Assembly: GCA_020161755.1 (NCBI GenBank) | Contig: JAIUOS010000032.1 | Coordinates: forward strand, 1 to 40,659 | Reading direction: 5' to 3' | Length of the DNA: 40,659 bases | Source: Actinomycetota bacterium | GTDB taxonomy: Bacteria; Actinomycetota; Actinomycetes; Propionibacteriales; Propionibacteriaceae | In this document: one piece after another, positions 19,084-26,476 of the stretch | Position numbering within the stretch: the stretch's first letter is position 1 | How the letters are laid out: every line of letters starts with the position of its first letter | Position numbers and translations under genes: made by a program | Notes under the pieces: generated by a model | Seen by the model: only the letters and a program-made list of their open reading frames with translations | Database searches by the model: none | What the model was told of the DNA's origin: nothing

Positions 19084-19098
19084 GAAGTAAATTACTTC
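19084..19098. promoter_or_regulatory. Palindromic operator candidate GAAGTAA-A-TTACTTC
   Basis: This perfect 7+1+7 inverted repeat lies in the 143-base divergent gap, 33 bases before the TetR-type start and about 95 bases before the phospholipase start. It is the only AT-rich stretch there. TetR regulators commonly bind such sites near their own gene, so this is the best operator candidate. Binding is inferred. Confidence 0.6.
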
Positions 19099-19131
19099 TC
19101 GACCACGTCCCTCCTCGATGGCGAGGACCCG

Positions 19132-19893
19132 ATGCCCCGACACAGCGCTGAAGACACCCGACGCCTCCTGATCGCGATCGGGCTCCAGCTGTTGCACGAG
19201 CGCGGCCCGTCGGCGGTCGTCGCCCACATCCGGCTGAGTTCGGTGCTGCGCCGGGCCGGCCTCACCACCGGGGCGGCCTACCGCATCTGGGAGGACCAGA
19301 CCGCCTACCAGCGCGACCTCGCCCTCGAGGCCATCCGCTACCGCGAGAAGGTGTCGAACGAGGCGACCGTCGCCAAGGTGGTCCCGGCGATGCTCGACGC
19401 GTCCCAGCCCTGGCAGGAAGCGATCCGGCGCGGGTCGGAGGTGAACCTGCGCAGCTACCCCGAGGACATCGCGTTCCTCACCTCGCTGGCCATCCGGGCG
19501 AGCTCCTACTCCGACCCGGTGCTGCTGGAGGCCGGCCGCCGGCGCCACGACGAGGCGCTCGCCTCCTACAGCGAGGTGTACTCCGCGGTGCTCGCGTGGA
19601 GCGGACGCCGGCTGCGCGCGGGCTTCACACTCCACGACCTGGCCGCCGCCCTGGCCGCGATCGCGGAGGGGTTCGGCATCCAGAACGCCGCGGGCGTCCC
19701 GCACGAGCGGCTGGCGCTGGACGCGACCGCCTCCGGCCCGGGCGACGTGGACTGGTCGCTGCTTGCGGTGTGCACGGTGGCCGTCAGCGAGCAGCTGACC
19801 GAGCCTGACCCCGAAGCCCCGCCGTTCGACCCCGCCACCCTTCCCGCCGGCTGGCTGGACGTGGCCGTCGGCCCCGATCACGGGAGCGAGTGA
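19132..19893 (+). CDS. TetR-family-like transcriptional regulator
   Basis: The 253-residue product begins with an N-terminal helix (AEDTRRLLIAIGLQLLHERG) followed by VVAHIRLSSVLRRAGLTTGAAYRIW, which has the spacing of a TetR helix-turn-helix (key L-x-x-V-L-R-x-A-G-L-T-x-G-A-x-Y). The C-terminal ligand/dimer region is helical and not assignable. It is divergent from the phospholipase A2 gene, with a palindrome between them, so it probably regulates itself and the phospholipase. It converges on recN with a 105-base gap. The ligand is unknown. Confidence 0.82.
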   Translation: MPRHSAEDTRRLLIAIGLQLLHERGPSAVVAHIRLSSVLRRAGLTTGAAYRIWEDQTAYQRDLALEAIRYREKVSNEATVAKVVPAMLDASQPWQEAIRRGSEVNLRSYPEDIAFLTSLAIRASSYSDPVLLEAGRRRHDEALASYSEVYSAVLAWSGRRLRAGFTLHDLAAALAAIAEGFGIQNAAGVPHERLALDATASGPGDVDWSLLAVCTVAVSEQLTEPDPEAPPFDPATLPAGWLDVAVGPDHGSE

Positions 19894-19998
19894 GAGGATC
19901 CCCCCTGGATTCGCAGGAAAACACTGGGCGCTCGCTGAAACCAGCAATCCACAGTGCGAATGCTTCCGCCGCTGGCCGCGATCCCCGCGAGCGACGGC

Positions 19999-21675
19999 TC
20001 AGGGACGCGCGGAGGCCAACAACTCCCGGGCGTGCGCAAGCCCGGAATCGCTGGAGTCGAGCCCGCCCATCATGCGGGCCAGCACCTCGACCCGGTCGTC
20101 GGCCTCGACAAGGCGGACGCCGCTGGTGGTGACCGAGCCGTCGTCGGCCTTGGCCACCACGTAGTGCCGGTCGGCGAAGGCGGCCACCTGCGCGAGGTGG
20201 GTGACAACGATCACCTGGCAGCGGCGCGCCAACAGCGCCAGCCGCCGGCCGATCTCGAGGGCGACCGCGCCGCCGATGCCGGCGTCCACCTCGTCGAAGA
20301 CGAAGGTCTGCCCGCTCACCTCGGTGGCCAGCACCACCTCCAGCGCCAAGCGGACGCGGCTCAGCTCACCGCCGGACGCCACCCGTCCCAGCGGTCCGGG
20401 CGTGCTGCCGGGATTGGCGGAGAACAGCAGGTTGACCTGGTCGGCGCCGGACGGTCCGAGCTCGGACTGCGTGAGCTCGAACGACAGCCGCGCCTTCGGC
20501 ATCGCCAGCGCCTTCAGCTCGTGGGCGACCAGCCCGGCCAGTTCGGTGGCGGCCGCGCTGCGCAGCGCCGTGATCCGCGTCGCCGTCGCCCCCAGCCGTG
20601 CGTCCAACCCTTCGATCAGGCCGCCCAGCTCGCCGATACGGTCCTCGCCCGCGTCGAGCCGGGTGACCCGGGTGACCGCGTCGGCCGCCCACGCCAGCAC
20701 CTCGTCGATCGTGTCGCCGTACTTGCGGGTCAGGTGCGCGAGTTCGGCGCGACGGCCGGCGATCCACTCCAGCCGCAGCGGGTCGGCGTCCAGCCCGCTC
20801 GCGTACGACGCCAGCGAGGACGCGACGTCGGCCAGCCCGGCGACCGCCCCGGCCAGTTCCTCGGCGATCGGTGCCAGCCCGGCGTCCTTCTCGACCGCGG
20901 GCGCGAGCGCCTTGCGTGCGGCCCCGGCCAGGCTCAGGGCGTCCACCGCGTCGTAGCTGTCCTCGTCGCCGGCCAGCGCCACCAGGGCGGCCTGCGCGGC
21001 CTGCCGCAGGTCGTCGACGGCCTGGAGCCGCACCGTCTCGGCCGCGAGCGCCTGGTCCTCCCCCGGTTGCGGGTCGACCTTCGCGATCTCGTCGAGCCCG
21101 AACCGCAGCAGGTCGAGCTCCCGCGCCCTGGCCTGCGACTGGGTGGTCAACTCCGCCAACTCGGACGCGGCCGCGCGCCGGGCGGCCCAGTCGGCACGGT
21201 AGGGCCCCAGCTCGGCGACCAGCGCGTCGCCGGCGTAGCGGTCGAGCACCTCCAGCTGCCGCTCGGGCGTGCCCAGGCGCAGTTGCTCGGACTGGCCGTG
21301 GACGGTCACCCACTCCCCGACCAGGCCGGCGCCCGTGGACAGCGGCACCTGCGCGCCGCCGATGGCCATCCGGGAGCGGTTCGCGCCGAGGTGGCGGCTC
21401 ACCAGCACCTCGTCGTCCTCCACCTCGGCGCCCAGTTCCGCCAGGGGCTCGGCCTGGTCGCCGGCCACGCGCCAGCGTCCCTCGACCAGGGCCCGGGAGG
21501 CACCGTTGCGCACGAGCCTGGGGTCGGCCTTCGCACCGGCCAGCAGCGCCAGCCCGGTCACGATCATGGTCTTGCCCGCGCCGGTCTCGCCGGTCACGGC
21601 GGTGAAGCCGGGCCCCGGCTCGATCATCGCGTCGCCGATCACGCCGAGGTCGGCGATGCGCAGCTCAACGAGCAT
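19999..21675 (-). CDS. recN: DNA repair protein RecN
   Basis: RecN is an SMC-like ATPase acting early in double-strand break repair. The 558-residue product has Walker A GETGAGKT (29-36) and a long alanine/leucine-rich coiled coil (about 150-360). The C-terminal half carries the ABC-type signature VASGGELSRVRLALE and Walker B TFVFDEVDAGIGG, with VTHLAQVAAFAD after it. The ATG at 21675 overlaps nadK by 11 bases. The tlyA-nadK-recN order is conserved in actinobacteria. I did not find an evident LexA-type box; it lies deep in an operon. Confidence 0.96.
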   Translation of the reverse strand: MLVELRIADLGVIGDAMIEPGPGFTAVTGETGAGKTMIVTGLALLAGAKADPRLVRNGASRALVEGRWRVAGDQAEPLAELGAEVEDDEVLVSRHLGANRSRMAIGGAQVPLSTGAGLVGEWVTVHGQSEQLRLGTPERQLEVLDRYAGDALVAELGPYRADWAARRAAASELAELTTQSQARARELDLLRFGLDEIAKVDPQPGEDQALAAETVRLQAVDDLRQAAQAALVALAGDEDSYDAVDALSLAGAARKALAPAVEKDAGLAPIAEELAGAVAGLADVASSLASYASGLDADPLRLEWIAGRRAELAHLTRKYGDTIDEVLAWAADAVTRVTRLDAGEDRIGELGGLIEGLDARLGATATRITALRSAAATELAGLVAHELKALAMPKARLSFELTQSELGPSGADQVNLLFSANPGSTPGPLGRVASGGELSRVRLALEVVLATEVSGQTFVFDEVDAGIGGAVALEIGRRLALLARRCQVIVVTHLAQVAAFADRHYVVAKADDGSVTTSGVRLVEADDRVEVLARMMGGLDSSDSGLAHARELLASARP

Positions 21676-22597
21676 GGGCGGCGTCCCGCTCGGCCGTGCC
21701 GCGCCACCCGTCCACCGGCAGCCCGAACTTGCGCACCAGGCGGGTGACGAACGGCTGCTCCGCCGTGCGGGCCAGCCGCAGTCGGTGCTGCCCCACCCGC
21801 GCCTCGATCTCCATGCCGCCGGTGACGTCGGTGGAGCGACGCCCGTCGCACCACACCACGCCGCCAGGGCTGCCGCCGGGCAGCACCTCGATCGAGACCA
21901 CCGTGCGCTCGCCCAGCACCAGCGGGCTGGCGAACAGGGCGTGCGCGCTCAGCGGCACCAGTAGCAGCGCGGACAGGTCGGGCCAGATCACCGGGCCGTG
22001 CGCGGAGAAGGCGTACGCGGTGGAGCCGGTCGGGGTGGCGACCAGCACGCCGTCCGTGGCCCACCGGGACAGCGGGCGGTCGTCGATGCGGACCAGCACC
22101 TCGATCATGCGTTCGCGGGCCAGCTTCTCGACCGACACCTCGTTGATCGCGAACGAGTTCCACAGCTCCTCGCCGTGTCGCTCGGCGCGGACGACCGTGT
22201 CGATCGTCATGCGCTCCTCGACCTCGTAGTCGCCGCGGGCGACGTGCTCGATCAGGGTGCCCACCTGCGAGGACTCCAGCTCGGCGAGGAACCCGACGTG
22301 GCCAAGGTTGACCCCCAGCACCGGCACCTGCCGCGGCAGCGCCCACTCGGCGGCCCGCAGGATGTTGCCGTCACCGCCGAACACGACGACCAGTTCGCAG
22401 TGCGTGCCGTCCTCGCCGTCGAGAGCGCGCAGGTCGGCGTCCGGCACCCGTTCGGCCAGCGGGCCGAGGTCCTCGGCGGCGGCCAGGCAGGAGATGCCCC
22501 GGGCGTTGATCCCGGTGATGAACTCCGCGGCCGCCTCGATCGCGGCGGGACGCAGCGGGTGGATGGTGACGGCGACCTGCCGGCGTGGGGCGTTCAC
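21665..22597 (-). CDS. nadK: NAD kinase
   Basis: NadK phosphorylates NAD to NADP. The 310-residue product has the GGDGN motif at 74-78 (VVFGGDGNILRAAEW), VNLGHVGFLAE, FAINEVSVEK and the glycine-rich LVATPTGSTAYAFSAHGP. The start is GTG at 22597; the open frame extends to 22789, but the upstream residues overlap tlyA and are unlike the family. It sits 10 bases after tlyA and overlaps recN. The 10-base gap makes co-transcription very likely. Confidence 0.96.
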   Translation of the reverse strand: MNAPRRQVAVTIHPLRPAAIEAAAEFITGINARGISCLAAAEDLGPLAERVPDADLRALDGEDGTHCELVVVFGGDGNILRAAEWALPRQVPVLGVNLGHVGFLAELESSQVGTLIEHVARGDYEVEERMTIDTVVRAERHGEELWNSFAINEVSVEKLARERMIEVLVRIDDRPLSRWATDGVLVATPTGSTAYAFSAHGPVIWPDLSALLLVPLSAHALFASPLVLGERTVVSIEVLPGGSPGGVVWCDGRRSTDVTGGMEIEARVGQHRLRLARTAEQPFVTRLVRKFGLPVDGWRGTAERDAAHAR

Positions 22598-22607
22598 CCC
22601 CAGAACA

Positions 22608-23354
22608 CTAGACGACGCCACTGCCAGTGGAGGCGGCGGGTACGAGATGGACGAAGTACTCCTGGTTCCCCGATTCACCCGGCAGGGCGCTCGCACCCTG
22701 CCAGGCGAGCCGCCGGCCGTACCGCTCCGCCGCGGCGACCACGTCCGCGACCGCTGCGGCCTGCCGGGCCGGGTCGCGCACGACCCCATGGTCGTCGAGG
22801 CCGCCGCGGCCCACCTCGAACTGCGGCTTCACCAGCAGCAACGCCTCCCCTGGGTCGGTGAGCACCCCGAACAGTGGCTCCAGCAGCAGGGTCAGGGAGA
22901 TGAACGAGACGTCGCCGACGACCAGGTCGACCGGGGCGCCGTCCAGGTCTGCGTGCGTGAGGTCGCGCAGGTTGAGGCGCTCGCGCACCGCCACCCGCGG
23001 GTCGTCGCGCAGCGCGTCCACGAGCTGGCCGTGGCCGACGTCGACCGCGTAGACCCGTTCCGCGCCGGCCTCCAGCAGCACCTGGGTGAAGCCGCCGGTG
23101 GACGCGCCCGCGTCCAGGACCCGGGGCGGGACGCGCACCCCGGACGCGGCGAGCGCGCCGAGAAGCTTGTGCGCGGCGCGGGAGACGTAGTGGTCGGCGC
23201 CGTCCAGCTCGAGGCGGTCGGCGGCGGCGACGGGCTGCGCGGGGCGTCCGGCGCTGGCGCCGTTGACCCGCACCCGACCCTCGCGGATCGCGTCACTGGC
23301 CTGGGCTCGCGAGCGCGCCAGCCCAGCCTCGACGAGTGCGCGGTCGAGCCTCAT
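22608..23354 (-). CDS. tlyA: TlyA-family rRNA 2'-O-methyltransferase
   Basis: TlyA methylates ribose at 16S C1409 and 23S C1920 in mycobacteria and affects capreomycin sensitivity. The 248-residue product has an N-terminal S4 domain (MRLDRALVEAGLARSRAQA) and an FtsJ-type domain with the SAM loop DAGASTGGFT (81-90). A K63-D148-K176-E232 tetrad is present, as in 2'-O-methyltransferases. The ATG at 23354 lies four bases after the 60-aa protein gene. The substrate sites are inferred from the family; shorter TlyA forms methylate only 23S. Confidence 0.94.
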   Translation of the reverse strand: MRLDRALVEAGLARSRAQASDAIREGRVRVNGASAGRPAQPVAAADRLELDGADHYVSRAAHKLLGALAASGVRVPPRVLDAGASTGGFTQVLLEAGAERVYAVDVGHGQLVDALRDDPRVAVRERLNLRDLTHADLDGAPVDLVVGDVSFISLTLLLEPLFGVLTDPGEALLLVKPQFEVGRGGLDDHGVVRDPARQAAAVADVVAAAERYGRRLAWQGASALPGESGNQEYFVHLVPAASTGSGVV

Positions 23355-23358
23355 CGGG

Positions 23359-23541
23359 TCACAGCGGGGCGCGCAGGGCCTGCTGCAACGCCTCGACCGC
23401 GGTCGACAGTTGCTGGTGGTGCTCACCGACCGGGCCGTCGAGGCTCACCGCGGCCAGGGCGGCGTCGATCCCGGGTACGCCGGTGACGGGCGGCTCGGCG
23501 GTCGGGCTGGTCGGCTCGGTCTCGTCGCTCACGTCGGCCAT
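23359..23541 (-). CDS. 60-aa conserved small protein upstream of tlyA
   Basis: The product starts MADVSDETEPTSPTAEPP, an acidic disordered stretch. VTGVPGIDAALAAVSLDGPV and a helix EHHQQLSTAVEALQQALR follow. I recall small proteins of this pattern (x-x-D-A-A-L-x-x-L ... E-x-L-x-x-A-x-x-A-L) upstream of tlyA in other actinobacteria; no function is known to me. The ATG overlaps the bioN stop (TAATG) and the gene ends four bases before tlyA. The tight coupling on both sides supports real translation. Confidence 0.75.
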   Translation of the reverse strand: MADVSDETEPTSPTAEPPVTGVPGIDAALAAVSLDGPVGEHHQQLSTAVEALQQALRAPL

Positions 23542-24146
23542 TATGACTCCCCCAGTCCGCGGGCGGCGAGGGCCGCCCCGGTGGCCTGCGCCTGCCCGAC
23601 GGCGCGCACCACGACGGGGGTGACCAGGGCGAACAGGTTGCGTTCGCGTCCCCGGGCGCGGGCGGCCTGGCGCACCTGCTCGAACGTGTCGAGCAGGAGT
23701 GGCACCGACCGCACCATGATCGCCACCGCCAGACCGACCCGTTCGGGGTCGACGCCGACGACCCGCAGCGGACGCAGGCCGGCGACCAACGCGTCGATCA
23801 GCACCGGTCCGGGCGTGGTCAGGGTGAGCAGGCGGCTGGCGTACACGGCGGTGACGAGGTTGGCAGTGACCACGACGGCGAGGCCGGGCTGGCCGACCAC
23901 CACCTGGTAGGCGGCCAGGATCGCCAACAGCACGAGCAGCGGCCTGGGCAGCGACCAGGACGGCCGCACGCCCACCCTCGTACTCAGCAGCAGAAGCATG
24001 GACGCGGCCAGCGCGGCCAGGCTGGGCAGCGGCGCCGCGATCACCAGTACCGGGACAGTGAGCACGAGCAGCAGCACGTACTTCGCGCCGACCGGCAGCC
24101 GGTGAAGCCAGGAGGTGCCGGGGAGGTACAGGCCGAACAGGTTCAT
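23541..24146 (-). CDS. bioN: Biotin ECF transporter transmembrane protein BioN (EcfT)
   Basis: This 201-residue EcfT-type subunit couples ATP hydrolysis to the biotin-binding BioY. It has four to five membrane segments and, near the C-terminus, the coupling-helix motif QAARARGRERN (the A-R-x-R-G pattern typical of EcfT). It begins GLYLPGTSWLHRLPVGAKYV, as EcfT proteins do. The ATG overlaps the bioM stop (ATGA) and its TAA overlaps the start of the next small gene. Its place after bioY and bioM fixes its role as BioN. Confidence 0.93.
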   Translation of the reverse strand: MNLFGLYLPGTSWLHRLPVGAKYVLLLVLTVPVLVIAAPLPSLAALAASMLLLLSTRVGVRPSWSLPRPLLVLLAILAAYQVVVGQPGLAVVVTANLVTAVYASRLLTLTTPGPVLIDALVAGLRPLRVVGVDPERVGLAVAIMVRSVPLLLDTFEQVRQAARARGRERNLFALVTPVVVRAVGQAQATGAALAARGLGES

Positions 24147-24844
24147 GCCCGCACCAGTCGCACATAGGAGGCGATCGCCTCGGCGGGGTCGCCGTCGGCC
24201 ACGACGCGTCCGGCGTCCACCACGAGCACCCGGTCGGCCTCGGCCGCGAGTTCGAGGTCGTGGGTGGCGAGGATGACCTGCTGGTCGAGCGCCGCGAGGG
24301 CGGCCCGCACCAGGTCGCGGTTGCGCAGGTCGAGCAGCGTGGTGGGCTCGTCGGCGACGACCACGGTGGGGCGCGCGGCGAGCACCGAGGTCAGCGCGAC
24401 CAGTTGGCGCTCACCCCCGGACAGGTCGTACACGCTCTGTTCGGCGACGTGTGCGAGCCCGCGCTCGGCGAGCAGCCGCAGGGCCTCCGCGCGCCGCTCG
24501 GCCCGGTCGCGCACCAGGGGCCGCAGGGACAGCTCGACGTCGTCGGCCGGGGTGGCCAGGACGAGCTGGGCGAGCGGATCGGTGAACACGAAGCCCACCA
24601 GCCGACGCACGTCGCGTCCCTGCCGGTCGGTGTCGAGGCCGTCCACCCGCACCTGACCGGTGGTGGGCAGCGTCAGCCCGTTCAGCAGGCGCAGGAACGT
24701 GGACTTGCCCGAACCGTTCGCCCCGATCACGGCGATGCGCCGCTCGGCGAGCTCCAGGGTGGTCGGCACCAGCAGCTCCCGCGTCCGGACGGTGCCGGAC
24801 GCGGGCAGGCTGACGGTGACGCCCGCGCCGAGGAGCTCGATCAC
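24143..24844 (-). CDS. bioM: Biotin ECF transporter ATPase BioM (EcfA)
   Basis: The 233-residue ABC ATPase has Walker A GANGSGKST (41-49), signature LSGGERQ (141-147), Walker B VVVADEP (161-167) and the switch H195 (ATHD). The Q-loop region reads GFVFTDPLAQLV, with Thr where many EcfA proteins have Gln; I recall the same in BioM proteins. It powers biotin uptake at the inner face of the membrane. The start is GTG at 24844, two bases after the bioY TGA, so translation is coupled. Confidence 0.94.
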   Translation of the reverse strand: MIELLGAGVTVSLPASGTVRTRELLVPTTLELAERRIAVIGANGSGKSTFLRLLNGLTLPTTGQVRVDGLDTDRQGRDVRRLVGFVFTDPLAQLVLATPADDVELSLRPLVRDRAERRAEALRLLAERGLAHVAEQSVYDLSGGERQLVALTSVLAARPTVVVADEPTTLLDLRNRDLVRAALAALDQQVILATHDLELAAEADRVLVVDAGRVVADGDPAEAIASYVRLVRA

Positions 24845-24846
24845 CG

Positions 24847-25434
24847 TCAGGCCAGGGCGGGACGGCGCACCGCGAGGAGCGCCGGGAACGCCTTGTGCAC
24901 GGCGACGGCGATCGCGGAGGCGACGAACATCTTGGCGATGTCTCCGGGCCAGAAGACCAGGTCGTAGAGGAACGCGCCGACCAGGCCCATCTTCGCGACG
25001 ATCGCGAGCCCGACGATGCCGGCGGCGTGGATCACCAGCGAGGCGGCCAGCCCGGCCAGGAAGAACCCGAGGTACTGCTTGGCGCCGCGCCAGTCGGCGA
25101 ACACCCGCACGAGGGCGCCGGCCACGAGGGCACCGACCGGGAACGCCAGCAGGTAGCCGATGGACGGGTGGGAGATCACTCCGAACCCAGCCGTACCCCC
25201 GGCGAACACCGGCAGGCCGGCGAAGCCGACCAGCAGGTAGAGCACGGTGGCCAGGAACCCGCGCCACGGGCCGAGCACGAGGCCGGCCAGCACGACGGCG
25301 AGCGTCTGGAGGGTGATCGGCACCCCGATCCCGATCGGGATCGCCGGGGTGAGCGAGAAGGCCGCGATCAGGGCGGCGAAGACCGCGATCAACGCGAGGT
25401 CGGTCGCAGAACTCGTCTTGGCGGTAGCGGGCAT
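24847..25434 (-). CDS. bioY: Biotin transporter substrate-binding protein BioY
   Basis: The 195-residue integral membrane S-component binds biotin. It has about six membrane segments and the BioY hallmarks: GVPITLQTLAVVLAGLVLGP, LYLLVGFAGLPVFAGGTAGF and GYLLAFPVGAL. It leads the bioY-bioM-bioN group, with a GGAG ribosome site upstream of the ATG at 25434. No biotin synthesis gene is in the window, so uptake may matter for this organism. A BioQ/BirA-type operator is not obvious upstream. Confidence 0.96.
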   Translation of the reverse strand: MPATAKTSSATDLALIAVFAALIAAFSLTPAIPIGIGVPITLQTLAVVLAGLVLGPWRGFLATVLYLLVGFAGLPVFAGGTAGFGVISHPSIGYLLAFPVGALVAGALVRVFADWRGAKQYLGFFLAGLAASLVIHAAGIVGLAIVAKMGLVGAFLYDLVFWPGDIAKMFVASAIAVAVHKAFPALLAVRRPALA

Positions 25435-25453
25435 GTCGGACTCCTATCGATCA

Positions 25454-25473
25454 GCCCGGGAAGGATACCGGGC
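25454..25473 (-). terminator. Short hairpin between the phosphatase gene and bioY
   Basis: Stem GCCCGG/CCGGGC with an 8-base loop lies 11 bases after the phosphatase stop. It may end that transcript, separating bioYMN from it, or act as an attenuator. The stem is short. Confidence 0.35.
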
Positions 25474-25483
25474 CGGGTCGGGG

Positions 25484-26476
25484 TCAGCGGACCAATCCCA
25501 GTGCGGCAAGGGCGTCCGTGCTGTCGGAGCCGGGGTGCTGCCAGGCGAGCCGGGCGATCGCCCACAGGGCGTCCAGCTGCCCGGCGTGGTCGGCGGGCAC
25601 CGCGTCCAGGCTGATCGTGCCGTGGTCGAGGCGGGCCACCTGACCCTCGCAGGTGGCGGAGGTCGGGGTGAGCTGCACCCCACGGATCGGCTCGAGCAGC
25701 GCGCGCACGTCGGCGCCGATGTGGGTGGGTCGCTCCCCCGGGCCGGCGGCCACCAGGTCGTGCTTGCCGTGGGCTCCGGTGAACACCAGCAGCGAGTCGA
25801 TCCCGGCGTTGCAGGCGCCGACGATGTCGGTGTCGATCCGGTCGCCGACGAAGATCGGACGCGTCGCCGCCGTCCGCCGGATCGCCTCGGCCAGCATCGG
25901 GCGGTACGGCTTGCCGAAGATCGTCGGCCGGGCGTTGACGACCCCGGCGATCACCGCGATCGAGCCACCGGCCCCGGGCACCAGCCCGCGCTCGGTGGGA
26001 CGGGACGCGTCGTCGTTCGTCGCGTACCACGTGGCGCCGGCCTGGATGGCCAGCGCGGCCTCGTCGAGCCGTGGCCAGGTCATCGCCGGGTCGTAGCCCT
26101 GGACGACGGCCACCGGGTGGTCGTCGGCGTTCTGGACGGGCACCAGCCCCACCTCGGCCACCAGGTCGGCCAGGCTCTCGCTACCGTTGACCAGCACCTT
26201 CGCCCCGGCGGGCAGCTCGCGGGCCATCTGCGCGGTCGCCACCTGCGCGCTGGTCAGCACGTTGTGGTCGTCGGCGGCGAAACCCAGCCCGGTGAGCTGG
26301 TCGATCACGACCTGGGCGGCGCGGGCGGCGTTGTTCGTGACGAACATCACCGTCTTGTCGCGCCGGCCGAGTTCCGCCAGGGCGTCCGCGGCTCCGTCGA
26401 CCGCCAACGGCCCGAGGTAGATCACGCCGTCGAGGTCGAAGAAGGCGGCGTCGTAGCCGTCGATCAGGGCGCTCAC
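25484..26476 (-). CDS. HAD-superfamily hydrolase, NagD-like phosphatase
   Basis: The 330-residue product is a HAD phosphatase of subclass IIA with a C2 cap. It has the nucleophile motif FFDLDGVIY (D14, acid/base D16), VMFVTNNAARA as motif II, a lysine in IFGKPYRPM, and VGDRIDTDIVGACNAGI as motif IV. The order TPR protein-phosphatase-tlyA cluster matches M. tuberculosis Rv1691-Rv1694, where a phosphatase of this type acts on glycerol 3-phosphate; the substrate here is inferred. The start is GTG at 26476, overlapping the upstream stop (GTGA). Confidence 0.92.
   Translation of the reverse strand: MSALIDGYDAAFFDLDGVIYLGPLAVDGAADALAELGRRDKTVMFVTNNAARAAQVVIDQLTGLGFAADDHNVLTSAQVATAQMARELPAGAKVLVNGSESLADLVAEVGLVPVQNADDHPVAVVQGYDPAMTWPRLDEAALAIQAGATWYATNDDASRPTERGLVPGAGGSIAVIAGVVNARPTIFGKPYRPMLAEAIRRTAATRPIFVGDRIDTDIVGACNAGIDSLLVFTGAHGKHDLVAAGPGERPTHIGADVRALLEPIRGVQLTPTSATCEGQVARLDHGTISLDAVPADHAGQLDALWAIARLAWQHPGSDSTDALAALGLVR

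Noticed and set aside
19909-19961. Hairpin ATTCGCA...TGCGAAT between the convergent tetR and recN genes as terminator
   Set aside because: The arms are short and nearly 40 bases apart, so I do not call it a terminator.
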